64,000 nucleotides of DNA from Streptomyces xylophagus (GTDB lineage: Bacteria; Actinomycetota; Actinomycetes; Streptomycetales; Streptomycetaceae): positions 383,196 to 447,195 of the forward strand of contig NZ_JNWO01000008.1 in the NCBI RefSeq assembly GCF_000716435.1, written 5' to 3'. The position numbers and the translations under genes are program-made. Of the stretch, positions 1 through 7,557 are shown piece by piece (positions within the stretch are counted from its first letter, which is position 1; the number at the start of each line of letters is the position of its first letter). Below the pieces are notes generated by a model. The model had not been told where the DNA came from, searched no databases, and worked only from the letters and a program-made list of their open reading frames with translations.

Positions 1-1
1 G

Positions 2-277
2 CAGGCCTTGGTGCGGGTCGAGGTGGCGCGGGCCGCCGTGTACGCGGCTGCCGTGACCTGTGATCCGGTGGACATCGCGGCGGCCCGGCTGCTGGCCGAC
101 GAGGCGGCCGTGCGTGGGGCCCGGGACTGTCTGCAGGTGCATGGCGGGATGGGCTTCACCTGGGAGTCCGAGGTCCATCTGCATCTGAAACGGGCGTGGG
201 TGCGTGCTCGGCGTGGTGGGGGCGGTACGGAGAGTGAGGATGTGCTCGCCGCGGATCTGGTGGCCGGTGCGGCGTGA
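2..277 (+). CDS. acyl-CoA dehydrogenase, C-terminal part
   Basis: Only the last 91 codons are in the window; the gene begins before position 1. The visible part carries the alpha-helical C-terminal domain of the acyl-CoA dehydrogenase family, including the typical HGGMGFTWE stretch that in the family lines the FAD and substrate pocket. These enzymes introduce an alpha-beta double bond into acyl-CoA thioesters and pass electrons to ETF. The ending (RRGGGGTESEDVLAADLVAGAA) is low in complexity. It lies near other CoA-pathway genes, so it probably belongs to the same catabolic set, but its promoter is not visible. Confidence 0.8.
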   Translation, partial: QALVRVEVARAAVYAAAVTCDPVDIAAARLLADEAAVRGARDCLQVHGGMGFTWESEVHLHLKRAWVRARRGGGGTESEDVLAADLVAGAA

Positions 278-783
278 CGGGGCGCTGGGCTGCGGCGACC
301 GGCGTGGGCTCGACAACGGTGTCGTGGATCGTGGCATATCGGAATCACGGAGCGTTGATATCGGGTTGTGTCCTATGCGTGACTCGTCACGGCCCGGAGT
401 CGGCTGTGGGCTCCGGTACCTTGTGTGGGATGCGAGTGGTTCAAGGTACGAGCCATGCCGGTGTTGCCTGTGAGGCGGCCCCGGATCGGGTGGCGCGCTC
501 CGCCGCTCGTACGGCAGAACGGGCTTTCACCCCTGCCTGTTCGACTTCCCGCGGCGAGCGTCGCACAGTATCCCGCACACGTACTCCTTCGCGCTGGAAT
601 ATGCCCGAAGCGCTTGTTGGGGTGACTGAACGTCAACCATGCTGTCTCGCAAGGGATTCACGTTCCGTGACCCTTGCTCTGACCCTTGCCCTGGCCATTG
701 TTCTGGCCATGCAGGAAATGGCTACGATCGTGGCCCTCGTGAGGCGCGAGGCTATGTGTCCGCCGGTTCGGATGGTGTGAGCG
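278..783. other. gene-free stretch upstream of the RsbW-like gene
   Basis: About 500 bases with no ORF that looks like a real protein. It holds an imperfect inverted repeat (GGCTC..GGTACCTTG against CAAGGTAC-GAGCC, about 409-455), four degenerate 12-bp tandem repeats (669-716), and a possible promoter with TTGTTC near 698 and TACGAT at 723-728, spacing 19, pointing toward the gene at 784. Confidence 0.4.
669..716. repeat. four imperfect 12-bp tandem repeats
   Basis: Units GACCCTTGCTCT, GACCCTTGCCCT, GGCCATTGTTCT and GGCCATGCAGGA follow each other without gaps just upstream of a TACGAT -10-like hexamer. They could be factor-binding sites or simple duplication debris. Confidence 0.4.
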
Positions 784-1275
784 GTGCAGGTGCTTCAAAT
801 GCAGCTGGAGATCCGGCCCGACCCCGCGGAGGTGGGGCGGGCCCGACGGTGGGCGCGCTCGCGGCTCGCGGGCTCCGGGATAGAAGCCGACGAGCCGCTC
901 GCCGAGACGCTGATCCTCCTCGTCTCCGAACTCGTCACCAACGCCGTGGTGCACACCGGCTGTCCGGCCGTGCTGCGGCTCTCCCTGCCGGGTGTGGTGA
1001 CCGAGTCGGCGACCGTGCGCCTCGAGGTGGCCGACACCAGCTGTCAGGCCCCCGTGCCGCGCTGCGCGGAGGGCGACGAGACCGGTGGGCGCGGCCTGGC
1101 CCTGGTGGACGGCCTCGCCGACCGCTGGGGCTGGAGCGCCGAGGGTACCGGCAAGCGCATCTGGTGCGAGATCGACCGGAACAGTGAACCCCGGGAGGCC
1201 GCGGCCGCGTTCGGGGGCGGCGTCACGGCGTACGAGGGGTTCGAGTTCGAGGGCTTCGCGTACGAAGCGGTGTAG
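784..1275 (+). CDS. RsbW-like ATP-binding protein (GHKL ATPase)
   Basis: A 163-residue stand-alone HATPase of the RsbW/SpoIIAB anti-sigma type that is abundant in Streptomyces. The N box is at residues 49-58 (ELVTNAVVHT), the nucleotide-binding G1-like box at about 83-86 (ADTS) and the G2-like GGRGLALV at 101-108. Family members bind ATP and either sequester sigma factors or act as serine kinases on anti-anti-sigma partners. No partner is encoded beside it. The C-terminal 25 residues are acidic and aromatic and lie outside the domain. The GTG start is chosen because it precedes the N-terminal strand; an internal ATG five codons on is possible. Confidence 0.8.
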   Translation: MQVLQMQLEIRPDPAEVGRARRWARSRLAGSGIEADEPLAETLILLVSELVTNAVVHTGCPAVLRLSLPGVVTESATVRLEVADTSCQAPVPRCAEGDETGGRGLALVDGLADRWGWSAEGTGKRIWCEIDRNSEPREAAAAFGGGVTAYEGFEFEGFAYEAV

Positions 1276-1613
1276 GTGCCCTGTGCAAGTGCCGGGCGGA
1301 GATGCGCCGGGCTGTGCTTCCGTGCGCGCCCTGTAACAAATGGGGCTTACGGAATAAATCCCCGGACGGGCGTTGACGCGACGTGACCGCTTGGTCACGC
1401 TTGTGGGCAGCGATTCGCCGCGAGGGGACGACGAGGGCTTCGGTGACGGGGGCCCTCGGCGAGTGTGGGTCGTGTTCGGCGTGGGCCCCCTCGGGGCCGG
1501 GGGCCAGGACGGGGCGCCGGAGTCGGATGGCGGCACGCGGTGCCGTGCTCGGGGCGGGCAGCAGCGGGCCGCCATCCGACCGTAAGTCCGGCCCTCGTCA
1601 AAACCGGACTGCT
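1276..1613. other. gene-free stretch with a short palindrome
   Basis: No convincing gene. A perfect 7-bp-arm palindrome CGTGACC-GCTT-GGTCACG lies at 1382-1399, directly after a TTGACG hexamer (about 1372). This could be an operator or a remnant promoter. The cyclase gene ends at 1614 on the other strand. Confidence 0.3.
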
Positions 1614-2549
1614 CTAGAGGATGGCGATCGGGGCCACCGGGGTTCCCGTCGCGCCCACGAAAGGTTCGGGCATCGCCGACAGGAAGAACGCGTAGCGGTT
1701 CTCTTGTCCACAGGCTGTGGACAACTCTTCGAGATTCCAGTTCTGGCCCTGCAGCATCCCCATCTCGACCAGATCGAGGGCGTGCACCGGCAGCCACAGG
1801 TTCTCGATCTCCGGCGGAAATATCTCAAAGGTCAGCGTGTCATTGGCGACCGCGGCGACATCGCGCGCGTGGAACCACTCCGGCGTACGGACCGAGAGAC
1901 CGGGGGACGGGTAGCCGTACCCGTGCTTGTCGCCGGACAGGTACACCTGGATCTGGCCGGTCCGTACGAGCACGATGTCTCCCGATCGGACCTGGGTGCC
2001 CGTGAGTTGCTCGGCCGCCTCCAGGTCCTCCGGCGTGACCGCGTGGCCGCCTTCGAGCCGGTCGACGCCGCGCGCGCGTGCCACGTCCAGCAGCACCCCG
2101 CGCGAGACGATGTGCCGCGCCTTGTCGATGCCGCTGAACTCGGCCCCGCCGTGCGGGGTTACGGTCCCTGCCGGGCGGCCGTTGTAGAGCTTCCCGGAGT
2201 GCGAGACATGGGTCAGCGCGTCCCAGTGGGTGCCGGCCTGCAGGCCCATGGTCACGGCGTCGTCGCTGCACGCCACCGTTCCCGGGCCGAAGATTTCCTG
2301 GTTGATCTGCACCATCGCGTGCAGGGGGTTGACCCGGCCGGGCATCAACCCCGTCTGTACGCCGTCGTGTTGGAGGGGGAGAGCGAGGGGGATACGGCGG
2401 CCGGTCCGGATCTCGGTGGCTGCCTCGCGGATCACGTCGTCTGTGATCAGGTTCAGCGTGCCGATCTCGTCGTCCGACCCCCAACGGCCCCAGTTGTTCA
2501 CGCGCTTGGCGATGTCGTGGAACTCCGGACCAAGTGTCGGCTGTGACAT
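1614..2549 (-). CDS. cyclase family protein (kynurenine formamidase-like fold)
   Basis: A 311-residue member of the metal-dependent cyclase family PF04199, which includes bacterial kynurenine formamidase and isatin hydrolase; members hydrolyse amide or lactone-type bonds. The metal-binding region is at 104-118 (QAGTHWDALTHVSH). The family signature is HxGTHxD, and here the first histidine is a glutamine. Many long bacterial members share this variant, so activity is not excluded, but metal ligation may differ. It is transcribed away from the SDR gene at 2645, with palindromic operator copies between them, so it probably belongs to the same regulon. Substrate unknown. Confidence 0.75.
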   Translation of the reverse strand: MSQPTLGPEFHDIAKRVNNWGRWGSDDEIGTLNLITDDVIREAATEIRTGRRIPLALPLQHDGVQTGLMPGRVNPLHAMVQINQEIFGPGTVACSDDAVTMGLQAGTHWDALTHVSHSGKLYNGRPAGTVTPHGGAEFSGIDKARHIVSRGVLLDVARARGVDRLEGGHAVTPEDLEAAEQLTGTQVRSGDIVLVRTGQIQVYLSGDKHGYGYPSPGLSVRTPEWFHARDVAAVANDTLTFEIFPPEIENLWLPVHALDLVEMGMLQGQNWNLEELSTACGQENRYAFFLSAMPEPFVGATGTPVAPIAIL

Positions 2550-2579
2550 CGGGGCCTCCCCGGGGCTTGTCTCCAGGCA

Positions 2580-2595
2580 TCTGACGGGTCGTAGA
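2580..2595. promoter_or_regulatory. degenerate copy of the TCTGACG palindrome
   Basis: TCTGACG-GGT followed by CGTAGA; the right half lacks one C compared with the consensus CGTCAGA. It sits 30 bases upstream of the cyclase start and 12 bases from a better copy. Confidence 0.45.
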
Positions 2596-2607
2596 ATCTG
2601 AGTCGAA

Positions 2608-2624
2608 TCTAACGGACCGTCAGA
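2608..2624. promoter_or_regulatory. operator palindrome, TCTAACG-GAC-CGTCAGA
   Basis: One mismatch in the left arm relative to TCTGACGnnnCGTCAGA. It lies between the divergent cyclase and SDR genes, 20 bases before the SDR start, with the SDR ribosome-binding site GGGAGGGG downstream of it. Repressor binding here would control both directions. Confidence 0.75.
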
Positions 2625-2644
2625 AACTGCGGGAGGGGCCGGAC

Positions 2645-3556
2645 ATGGGGAACTTCTTGGCAGGCAAGGTCATCGCTGTCACGGGGGCGGGCCGGGGCAT
2701 CGGGCGTGCGGTCGCGCTCGGGGCGGCGGCCGAGGGGGCGCGGGTCGTCGTCAACGACTACGGCGTCTCGATGGACGGGGCGTCGCCTACGAGTGAGATC
2801 GCCGAGGGTGTGGTCAAGGAGATCTTGGCGGCGGGCGGGGAGGCCGCTGCCGTTGCCGATGACATCTCAACCATGGCTGGTGGGCAGCGGGTTGTTGATG
2901 TGGCGCTGTCTTCGTACGGGCGGCTCGATGGGGTTGTCTGCGTTGCCGGGATTCTTCGGGAGCGGATGCTCTTCAATATGTCCGAGGAGGAGTGGGATCC
3001 CGTTCTCGCCACCCATTTGAAGGGGACGTTCACCGTTTTCCGGGCGGCTTCTGCGGTGATGCGGAAGCAGCGGGGCGGGACGTTGATCGGGTTCACCAGT
3101 GGGAATCATCAAGGGTCGGTTTCTCAGGCCAATTACAGTGCGGCGAAGGGCGGGATTATCTCGCTGGTGCGGAGCGCTGCGTTGGGCTTGAACAAGTATG
3201 GGGTTACCGCCAATGCGGTGGCTCCTGTTGCTCGTACGCGGATGTCGGCGAACGTTCCCATGGAGTTGGCGGAGATCGGGTCTCCGGAGGATGTTGCGGC
3301 GCTGGTTGTTTATCTGTTGTCGGACTCCGCTCGGGAGCAGGGGGTTACCGGGCAGGTTTATACCGTTGCCGGGCCGAAGATTGCGGTGTGGGCTCAGCCT
3401 CGGGAGTTGCGGGCGGCGTATGCCTCCGGCGGTTGGACGGCTGAAAAGATCGCGGAGTTTTTGCCGGGGTCGGTGGGGGTGGATCCGATGCCGATGCTTT
3501 CTCGGTTGCAGGAGATGGAGAGGGCTGCGCGGGGTGGGGAGCGGCCTAACGCCTAG
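2645..3556 (+). CDS. SDR family oxidoreductase, hydroxyacyl-CoA dehydrogenase-like
   Basis: A 303-residue short-chain dehydrogenase. The cofactor motif TGAGRGIG is at 13-20 and the catalytic triad is visible as S152, Y164 and K168 (YSAAK). It is about 50 residues longer than a minimal SDR; the extra C-terminal part resembles the extension seen in hydroxyacyl-CoA dehydrogenase domains of MFE-2-type and steroid-ring catabolic enzymes, so oxidation of a 3-hydroxyacyl-CoA is the likely reaction (inference). Strong ribosome-binding site before ATG. It opens the run SDR, acyl-CoA dehydrogenase, alcohol dehydrogenase and lies behind the operator palindrome at 2608. Codon use in its 3' half is less G+C-rich at third positions than in neighbours. 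Confidence 0.8.
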   Translation: MGNFLAGKVIAVTGAGRGIGRAVALGAAAEGARVVVNDYGVSMDGASPTSEIAEGVVKEILAAGGEAAAVADDISTMAGGQRVVDVALSSYGRLDGVVCVAGILRERMLFNMSEEEWDPVLATHLKGTFTVFRAASAVMRKQRGGTLIGFTSGNHQGSVSQANYSAAKGGIISLVRSAALGLNKYGVTANAVAPVARTRMSANVPMELAEIGSPEDVAALVVYLLSDSAREQGVTGQVYTVAGPKIAVWAQPRELRAAYASGGWTAEKIAEFLPGSVGVDPMPMLSRLQEMERAARGGERPNA

Positions 3557-3585
3557 TGGGGTGGGGGTGCGGTTGTGTGGCGTGT

Positions 3586-3626
3586 GCGGGTGCGTTGTGG
3601 CTGGTCGCGCAGTTCCCCGCGCCCCT
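3586..3626. repeat. 41-bp dispersed repeat, copy 1
   Basis: Matches 50240-50280 with two mismatches. The core GGTCGCGCAGTTCCCCGCGC is, from general knowledge, a very common intergenic sequence in Streptomyces. It begins 30 bases after the SDR stop and may fold weakly (GGGGC against GCCCC in copy 2). Confidence 0.75.
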
Positions 3627-3665
3627 GGGTTAGTCGACCTGGCCGGTGTTGGAAGGGAACCCCCT

Positions 3666-4820
3666 GTGGATTTTGGATTCGCTGCCGAGGATGAAGTGTT
3701 TCGGGCGGATGTGCGGGCCTGGCTGTCGGATCATGCCGAGTCCGGGCAGGATCGGCGTAGTTGGGAACGGGTGCTCGGTAAAGCCGGGTGGATAGGGCTC
3801 GGTTGGCCGGAGCCGGGTTATGGGAATCGGACCGGCACTCTCACCCAACAGGTCGCCTGGGCCGAGGAGTACGCGCGGTCTTCGGCACCGCCGCGGTCCG
3901 GGCACATCGGGGAGAATCTGCTCGCGCCCACCCTCATCGCGCACGGCACCGATGAGCAGAAGGCTCGCTTCCTGCCCGCTATTGCTGCCGGGGACGAACT
4001 CTGGTGTCAGGGGTACAGCGAGCCGGGGGCCGGGTCGGATCTTGCGGGGGTGCGGACCGCTGCTGTGTGGGATGCGGGGGACGGGGGGTATCGGATCAGT
4101 GGGCAGAAGATCTGGACCTCGCTTGCTCATGAGGCCGACTGGTGTTTTGTGTTGGCGCGGACCGAGGTGGGGTCGCGGCGGCATCGGGGGTTGAGTTTTC
4201 TGCTGGTGCCGATGGATCAGCCGGGGCGTGTCGAGGTGCGGCCCATACGGCAGTTGACCGGGACGAGTGAGTTCAACGAGGTGTTCTTTGATGGGGCGCG
4301 AGCGCGTCGCGAGCATCTTGTGGGGGGTGAGGGTGGGGGCTGGGGGGTTGCCATGAGCCTGCTCGGGTTCGAGCGGGGGGTGTCCACCCTTGCCCAACAG
4401 ATCGGGTTCGCCGGTGAGTTGGGGCGGGTGGTGGAGGCGGCCGTCGCCTCCGGGGCCGTGCTCGATCCCGTGTTGCGTGATCGACTCGTGCGGCAGTGGG
4501 CCGAGTTGCGGGCCATGCGGTGGAACGCCCTGCGGACGCTCGGGCGGGCCGGGGACGCCGGGGCTCCCAGTGTGGCCAAGCTGTTGTGGGGCGGATGGCA
4601 TCAGCGGCTCGGGGAGTTGGCGATGTCGGTGCGGGGGGCTGCCGCGACGGTGGGGCCGGCGGACTGGTCGCCGACCGCGTCGTACGAACTCGACCTGCTC
4701 CAGCACCTGTTCCTCTTTTCGCGGGCCGACACGATCTACGGCGGCTCGGACCAGGTTCAGCGCACGATCATCGCCGAGCGGGTGCTCGGTCTGCCCAGGG
4801 AACCCAAGGGGGTCGTCTGA
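3666..4820 (+). CDS. acyl-CoA dehydrogenase
   Basis: A 384-residue acyl-CoA dehydrogenase with the three-part layout of the family: helical N-terminal domain, middle beta domain with WCQGYSEPGAGSDLAG near 110-125 and KIWTS near 150, and helical C-terminal domain ending in the family signature YGGSDQVQR-T-IIAERVLGLP. It should oxidise a CoA thioester using FAD. I choose GTG at 3666 because GGAAGGGA lies just upstream and the protein begins MDFGFAAEDEVF as relatives do. It follows the SDR gene after a repeat-containing gap and overlaps the next gene by one base (TGATG). The substrate is unknown; the actinobacterial cluster context suggests a branched or cyclic acyl-CoA. Confidence 0.85.
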   Translation: MDFGFAAEDEVFRADVRAWLSDHAESGQDRRSWERVLGKAGWIGLGWPEPGYGNRTGTLTQQVAWAEEYARSSAPPRSGHIGENLLAPTLIAHGTDEQKARFLPAIAAGDELWCQGYSEPGAGSDLAGVRTAAVWDAGDGGYRISGQKIWTSLAHEADWCFVLARTEVGSRRHRGLSFLLVPMDQPGRVEVRPIRQLTGTSEFNEVFFDGARARREHLVGGEGGGWGVAMSLLGFERGVSTLAQQIGFAGELGRVVEAAVASGAVLDPVLRDRLVRQWAELRAMRWNALRTLGRAGDAGAPSVAKLLWGGWHQRLGELAMSVRGAAATVGPADWSPTASYELDLLQHLFLFSRADTIYGGSDQVQRTIIAERVLGLPREPKGVV

Positions 4821-5869
4821 TGCGCGGTGTGGTCTTCGACGGCAAGCAGGTCCAGGTCGTGGACGATCTGGAGGTGCGGGAGCCGGGGGCGGGGGAAGTG
4901 CTGGTCGCTATTTCGGCGGCCGGGTTGTGTCACAGCGATCTGTCTGTGGTGGACGGGACCATACCTTTTCCCGTTCCTGTGGTGTTGGGGCATGAGGGTG
5001 CGGGGGTGGTGGAGGCCGTGGGTGTGGGCGTCACCCATGTGTCGGCCGGGGATCATGTCGCCCTTTCCACGCTCGCCAACTGCGGGACCTGCGCCGAGTG
5101 CGACCGGGGGCGGCCGACCATGTGCCGGCAGGCCATCGGGCGGCCGGGGAAGCCGTTCACGCGGGGCGGGCAGCCGGTCTACCAGTTCGCCTCCAACTCG
5201 GCCTTCGCCGAGCGGACCGTGGTCAAGGCCGTGCAGGCCGTGCGGATTCCGAAGGACATTCCGATGCCGTCCGCCGCGCTCATCGGGTGCGGGGTGCTGA
5301 CGGGGGTCGGGGCTGTGCTGAATCGGGCTCGGGTCGATCGTGGGGACAGTGTGGTGGTGATCGGGACCGGGGGGATCGGGCTCAATGTGATTCAAGGGGC
5401 GCGGATCGCGGGGGCGTCGCGGATCGTCGCGGTCGACGCGAACCCGGCGAAGGAGGAGGCGGCGCGGAAGTTCGGCGCGACCGACTTCCTGAAGTCCACG
5501 GAAGGGGTGCGGGACCTGCTGCCCACGGGGGCGGACCACGCCTTCGAGTGCGTCGGGCGGGTCGAACTGGTCCGGCAGGCCGTCGACCTCCTCGACCGTC
5601 ACGGCCAGGCGATCCTGCTCGGCACGGCACCGGCGACGGCGGAGGCGTCCTTCCTCGTCTCGTCGATGTTCCTGGACAAGTCGATCCTCGGCTGCCGGTA
5701 CGGATCGTCCCGACCCCAGCGGGACATCCCGCTGTACACCCAGCTCTACCGCCAAGGGCAGCTGCTGCTCGACGAGTTGGTCACCAGGACGTATCCGGTG
5801 GAGGACTTCGAGAAGGCGGTGGGGGACCTGGAGGCGGGGCGGGTCGCGCGGGGGGTTCTGACGTTCTGA
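4820..5869 (+). CDS. zinc-dependent alcohol dehydrogenase
   Basis: A 349-residue medium-chain dehydrogenase. Catalytic zinc ligands fit C37 and the H58-E59 pair (GHEGAG); structural-zinc cysteines are at about 88, 91, 94 and 102 (CGTCAECDRGRPTMC). The nucleotide-binding GTGGIG motif is near 178-183. Of the family, it is most like the class that oxidises primary alcohols or S-conjugates with NAD. Its start shares one base with the stop of the acyl-CoA dehydrogenase gene, so the two are translationally coupled, and the operator at 2608 probably controls all three genes. Confidence 0.85.
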   Translation: MRGVVFDGKQVQVVDDLEVREPGAGEVLVAISAAGLCHSDLSVVDGTIPFPVPVVLGHEGAGVVEAVGVGVTHVSAGDHVALSTLANCGTCAECDRGRPTMCRQAIGRPGKPFTRGGQPVYQFASNSAFAERTVVKAVQAVRIPKDIPMPSAALIGCGVLTGVGAVLNRARVDRGDSVVVIGTGGIGLNVIQGARIAGASRIVAVDANPAKEEAARKFGATDFLKSTEGVRDLLPTGADHAFECVGRVELVRQAVDLLDRHGQAILLGTAPATAEASFLVSSMFLDKSILGCRYGSSRPQRDIPLYTQLYRQGQLLLDELVTRTYPVEDFEKAVGDLEAGRVARGVLTF

Positions 5870-5966
5870 CCGATGTACGGGCTGCTTTGACGGTGGCATG
5901 CCGGGAGTTGTCCACAGGCGCGGATAATCCGTGGGCGTTGTCAGTCACGGCCCGTAGCGTTTCGGC

Positions 5967-7265
5967 ATGACCTACCGCGATGTCGTCTCCCGACAGGTCC
6001 TGACCTGGGCCTGCACCGCCGTCGGCGCCCGTATGCCCGTGGCGATGGCGCCGCTGGCCCTGGTCTTCCTGGTGCGCGAGCGGCCGGGCGGCTACTCGCT
6101 GGGCGCGATACTCGCGGCGGCCTTCGTCATCGGGGAGATCGGCTGTGCGCCGGTGCTCGGGATGCGGTTGCGGCCGGAGCGGGCTCGGGTCCAGCTGGCT
6201 GTCGGGCTCGCGTGCGGGACGCTCGGGTTTCTGGGGCTCGGGGTGTTTCCGGGGGCGCATCCCGCGGTGCTCGCCGGGTTCGCTTGTGTCGCCGGGGGCG
6301 CGCCGGCCGCCGCCACCGGTGGACTGCGCACCCTGCTCACCGAGTTGGTGCCCGCGCGATCCGTGGCGCAGGCGTTGTCCGTCGAGTCGATACTCACGGC
6401 GGGCGGGTGGGCCGTGTCCCCGGCCGCGGTGGCCGGGCTGGCGCTCGGGGTCGCGCCGCGCGTTCCGCTGCTGCTCGCGGCCGGTCTGATGGCGTGGTCG
6501 GTCGCGGGGTTGTGGCTGTTGCCGGCCCGGTGGGGCGCGGGTGGTGAGGGAGGAGGGGGCGCTGCTCCGCTGCTCCGGGTGCTCGTCGGTGCCTGGCCGG
6601 TGTATGTCACGGGCGCGGCCAGCCTCGCCCTGCTCGGACTCTCCGAACTCGTCCTGCCCGCCCTGCTCGAACAGCGCGGCATCGCCGTCGGCTGGTCCGG
6701 CCCGCTGCTTGCCGGGATGGCGATCGGCGGTGGGTTCGGCGCGTTCGGCTACGGCATCCGGAACTGGCCGGGACTGTTGCGCACCCGCAGCGCGGTGCTG
6801 ATGGCGGGAACCTCGGCGTGTGTGGCGCTGGCCGCGCTGATACCGGCCACGGCGGGGATCGCGGCCACCGTGGGGATCGCGGGCGCGCTCGCCGTGGGCG
6901 GCGCGCTGCAGTCGGGCGCGATGCTCACCCGGAATCTCTCCCTGCGCGAGGTGCTGCCGCCGAGCGCTCTGGCCGCCGGCTACTCGCTCATGTACGCGGC
7001 GGCGGGCGCGGGTTACGCGGCGACGGGTTCGCTGGCCGGGGCGCTGCTGCGGGTGGTGGCGCCGTCGACGGCGATCCTGGCGGGGGTCTGCCTGACCATG
7101 GCGCTGGTTGTCACCGGCTGGTGGGGTGAGGTGCGGCGGGCGGGGCGTGCGACGGGGGGTGCCGGTGTCGCCGTAGCGCTGGGGGGTGTTGGCGCGGAAC
7201 CGGTCGCCGATGGTGCGGAAGGTGCGGCGATACGTGGTCGGGGTGACCCCGAGGGGCGCCTGTAG
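5967..7265 (+). CDS. MFS-type membrane transporter
   Basis: A 432-residue integral membrane protein with about twelve hydrophobic segments rich in Ala, Gly, Leu and Val and a central hydrophilic break near residue 190 (WGAGGEGGGG), as in the major facilitator superfamily. The substrate cannot be inferred. The last 40 or so residues are hydrophilic and glycine-rich; the final 25 codons lie opposite a remnant of an AraC-type gene (see 7188-7270), which suggests the original C-terminus was replaced by read-through into that debris. No operator palindrome precedes it. Confidence 0.7.
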   Translation: MTYRDVVSRQVLTWACTAVGARMPVAMAPLALVFLVRERPGGYSLGAILAAAFVIGEIGCAPVLGMRLRPERARVQLAVGLACGTLGFLGLGVFPGAHPAVLAGFACVAGGAPAAATGGLRTLLTELVPARSVAQALSVESILTAGGWAVSPAAVAGLALGVAPRVPLLLAAGLMAWSVAGLWLLPARWGAGGEGGGGAAPLLRVLVGAWPVYVTGAASLALLGLSELVLPALLEQRGIAVGWSGPLLAGMAIGGGFGAFGYGIRNWPGLLRTRSAVLMAGTSACVALAALIPATAGIAATVGIAGALAVGGALQSGAMLTRNLSLREVLPPSALAAGYSLMYAAAGAGYAATGSLAGALLRVVAPSTAILAGVCLTMALVVTGWWGEVRRAGRATGGAGVAVALGGVGAEPVADGAEGAAIRGRGDPEGRL

Positions 7266-7270
7266 ATCTG
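7188..7270 (-). pseudogene. remnant of the C-terminus of a GlxA/AraC-type regulator
   Basis: Read on the minus strand, these bases encode LQAPLGVTPTTYRRTFRT, nearly identical to LQTALGVTPTTYRRTFRT at the C-terminus of the intact regulator at 8780-9856, also on the minus strand. No other part of that protein is recognisable nearby. It overlaps the 3' end of the MFS gene. The simplest reading is a decayed duplicate left by recombination. Confidence 0.7.
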
Positions 7271-7557
7271 TGGAGTGGTGTGCTCCGGCGCGGAGTTGGC
7301 GGTGACGTCGGAGGCGACGGTGGTTACGGCGGCGGTTACGGCGGTGATTCTTACGAAGCTCGGACGTCGGGGCCGCGTGCGCCTTTTGCCCGCTTACGCC
7401 CCTTCGCTGCGGGCTAGCGTTACAGCCGTCCGGCATTGAGCGTGAGCGTCCTGGGCCCGTCGGAAGGTGGGGCCGAGGTGTGCCGTTCTGCCGGTTTCTG
7501 ATTCCGCCTCAAGTTCCCGCATCCCGCATCCCGCTTTCGTAAGAGGAGTACTCAGAC

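Noticed and set aside
1373..1585. 70-codon frame between the RsbW-like and cyclase genes
   Set aside because: No ribosome-binding site, Gly/Arg-rich composition, and competing open frames on both strands.
5781..7436. 551-codon minus-strand frame opposite the MFS transporter
   Set aside because: Arg/Gln/His-rich shadow of the transporter gene. Only the short AraC-like stretch at 7188-7270 is meaningful, and it is reported as a remnant.
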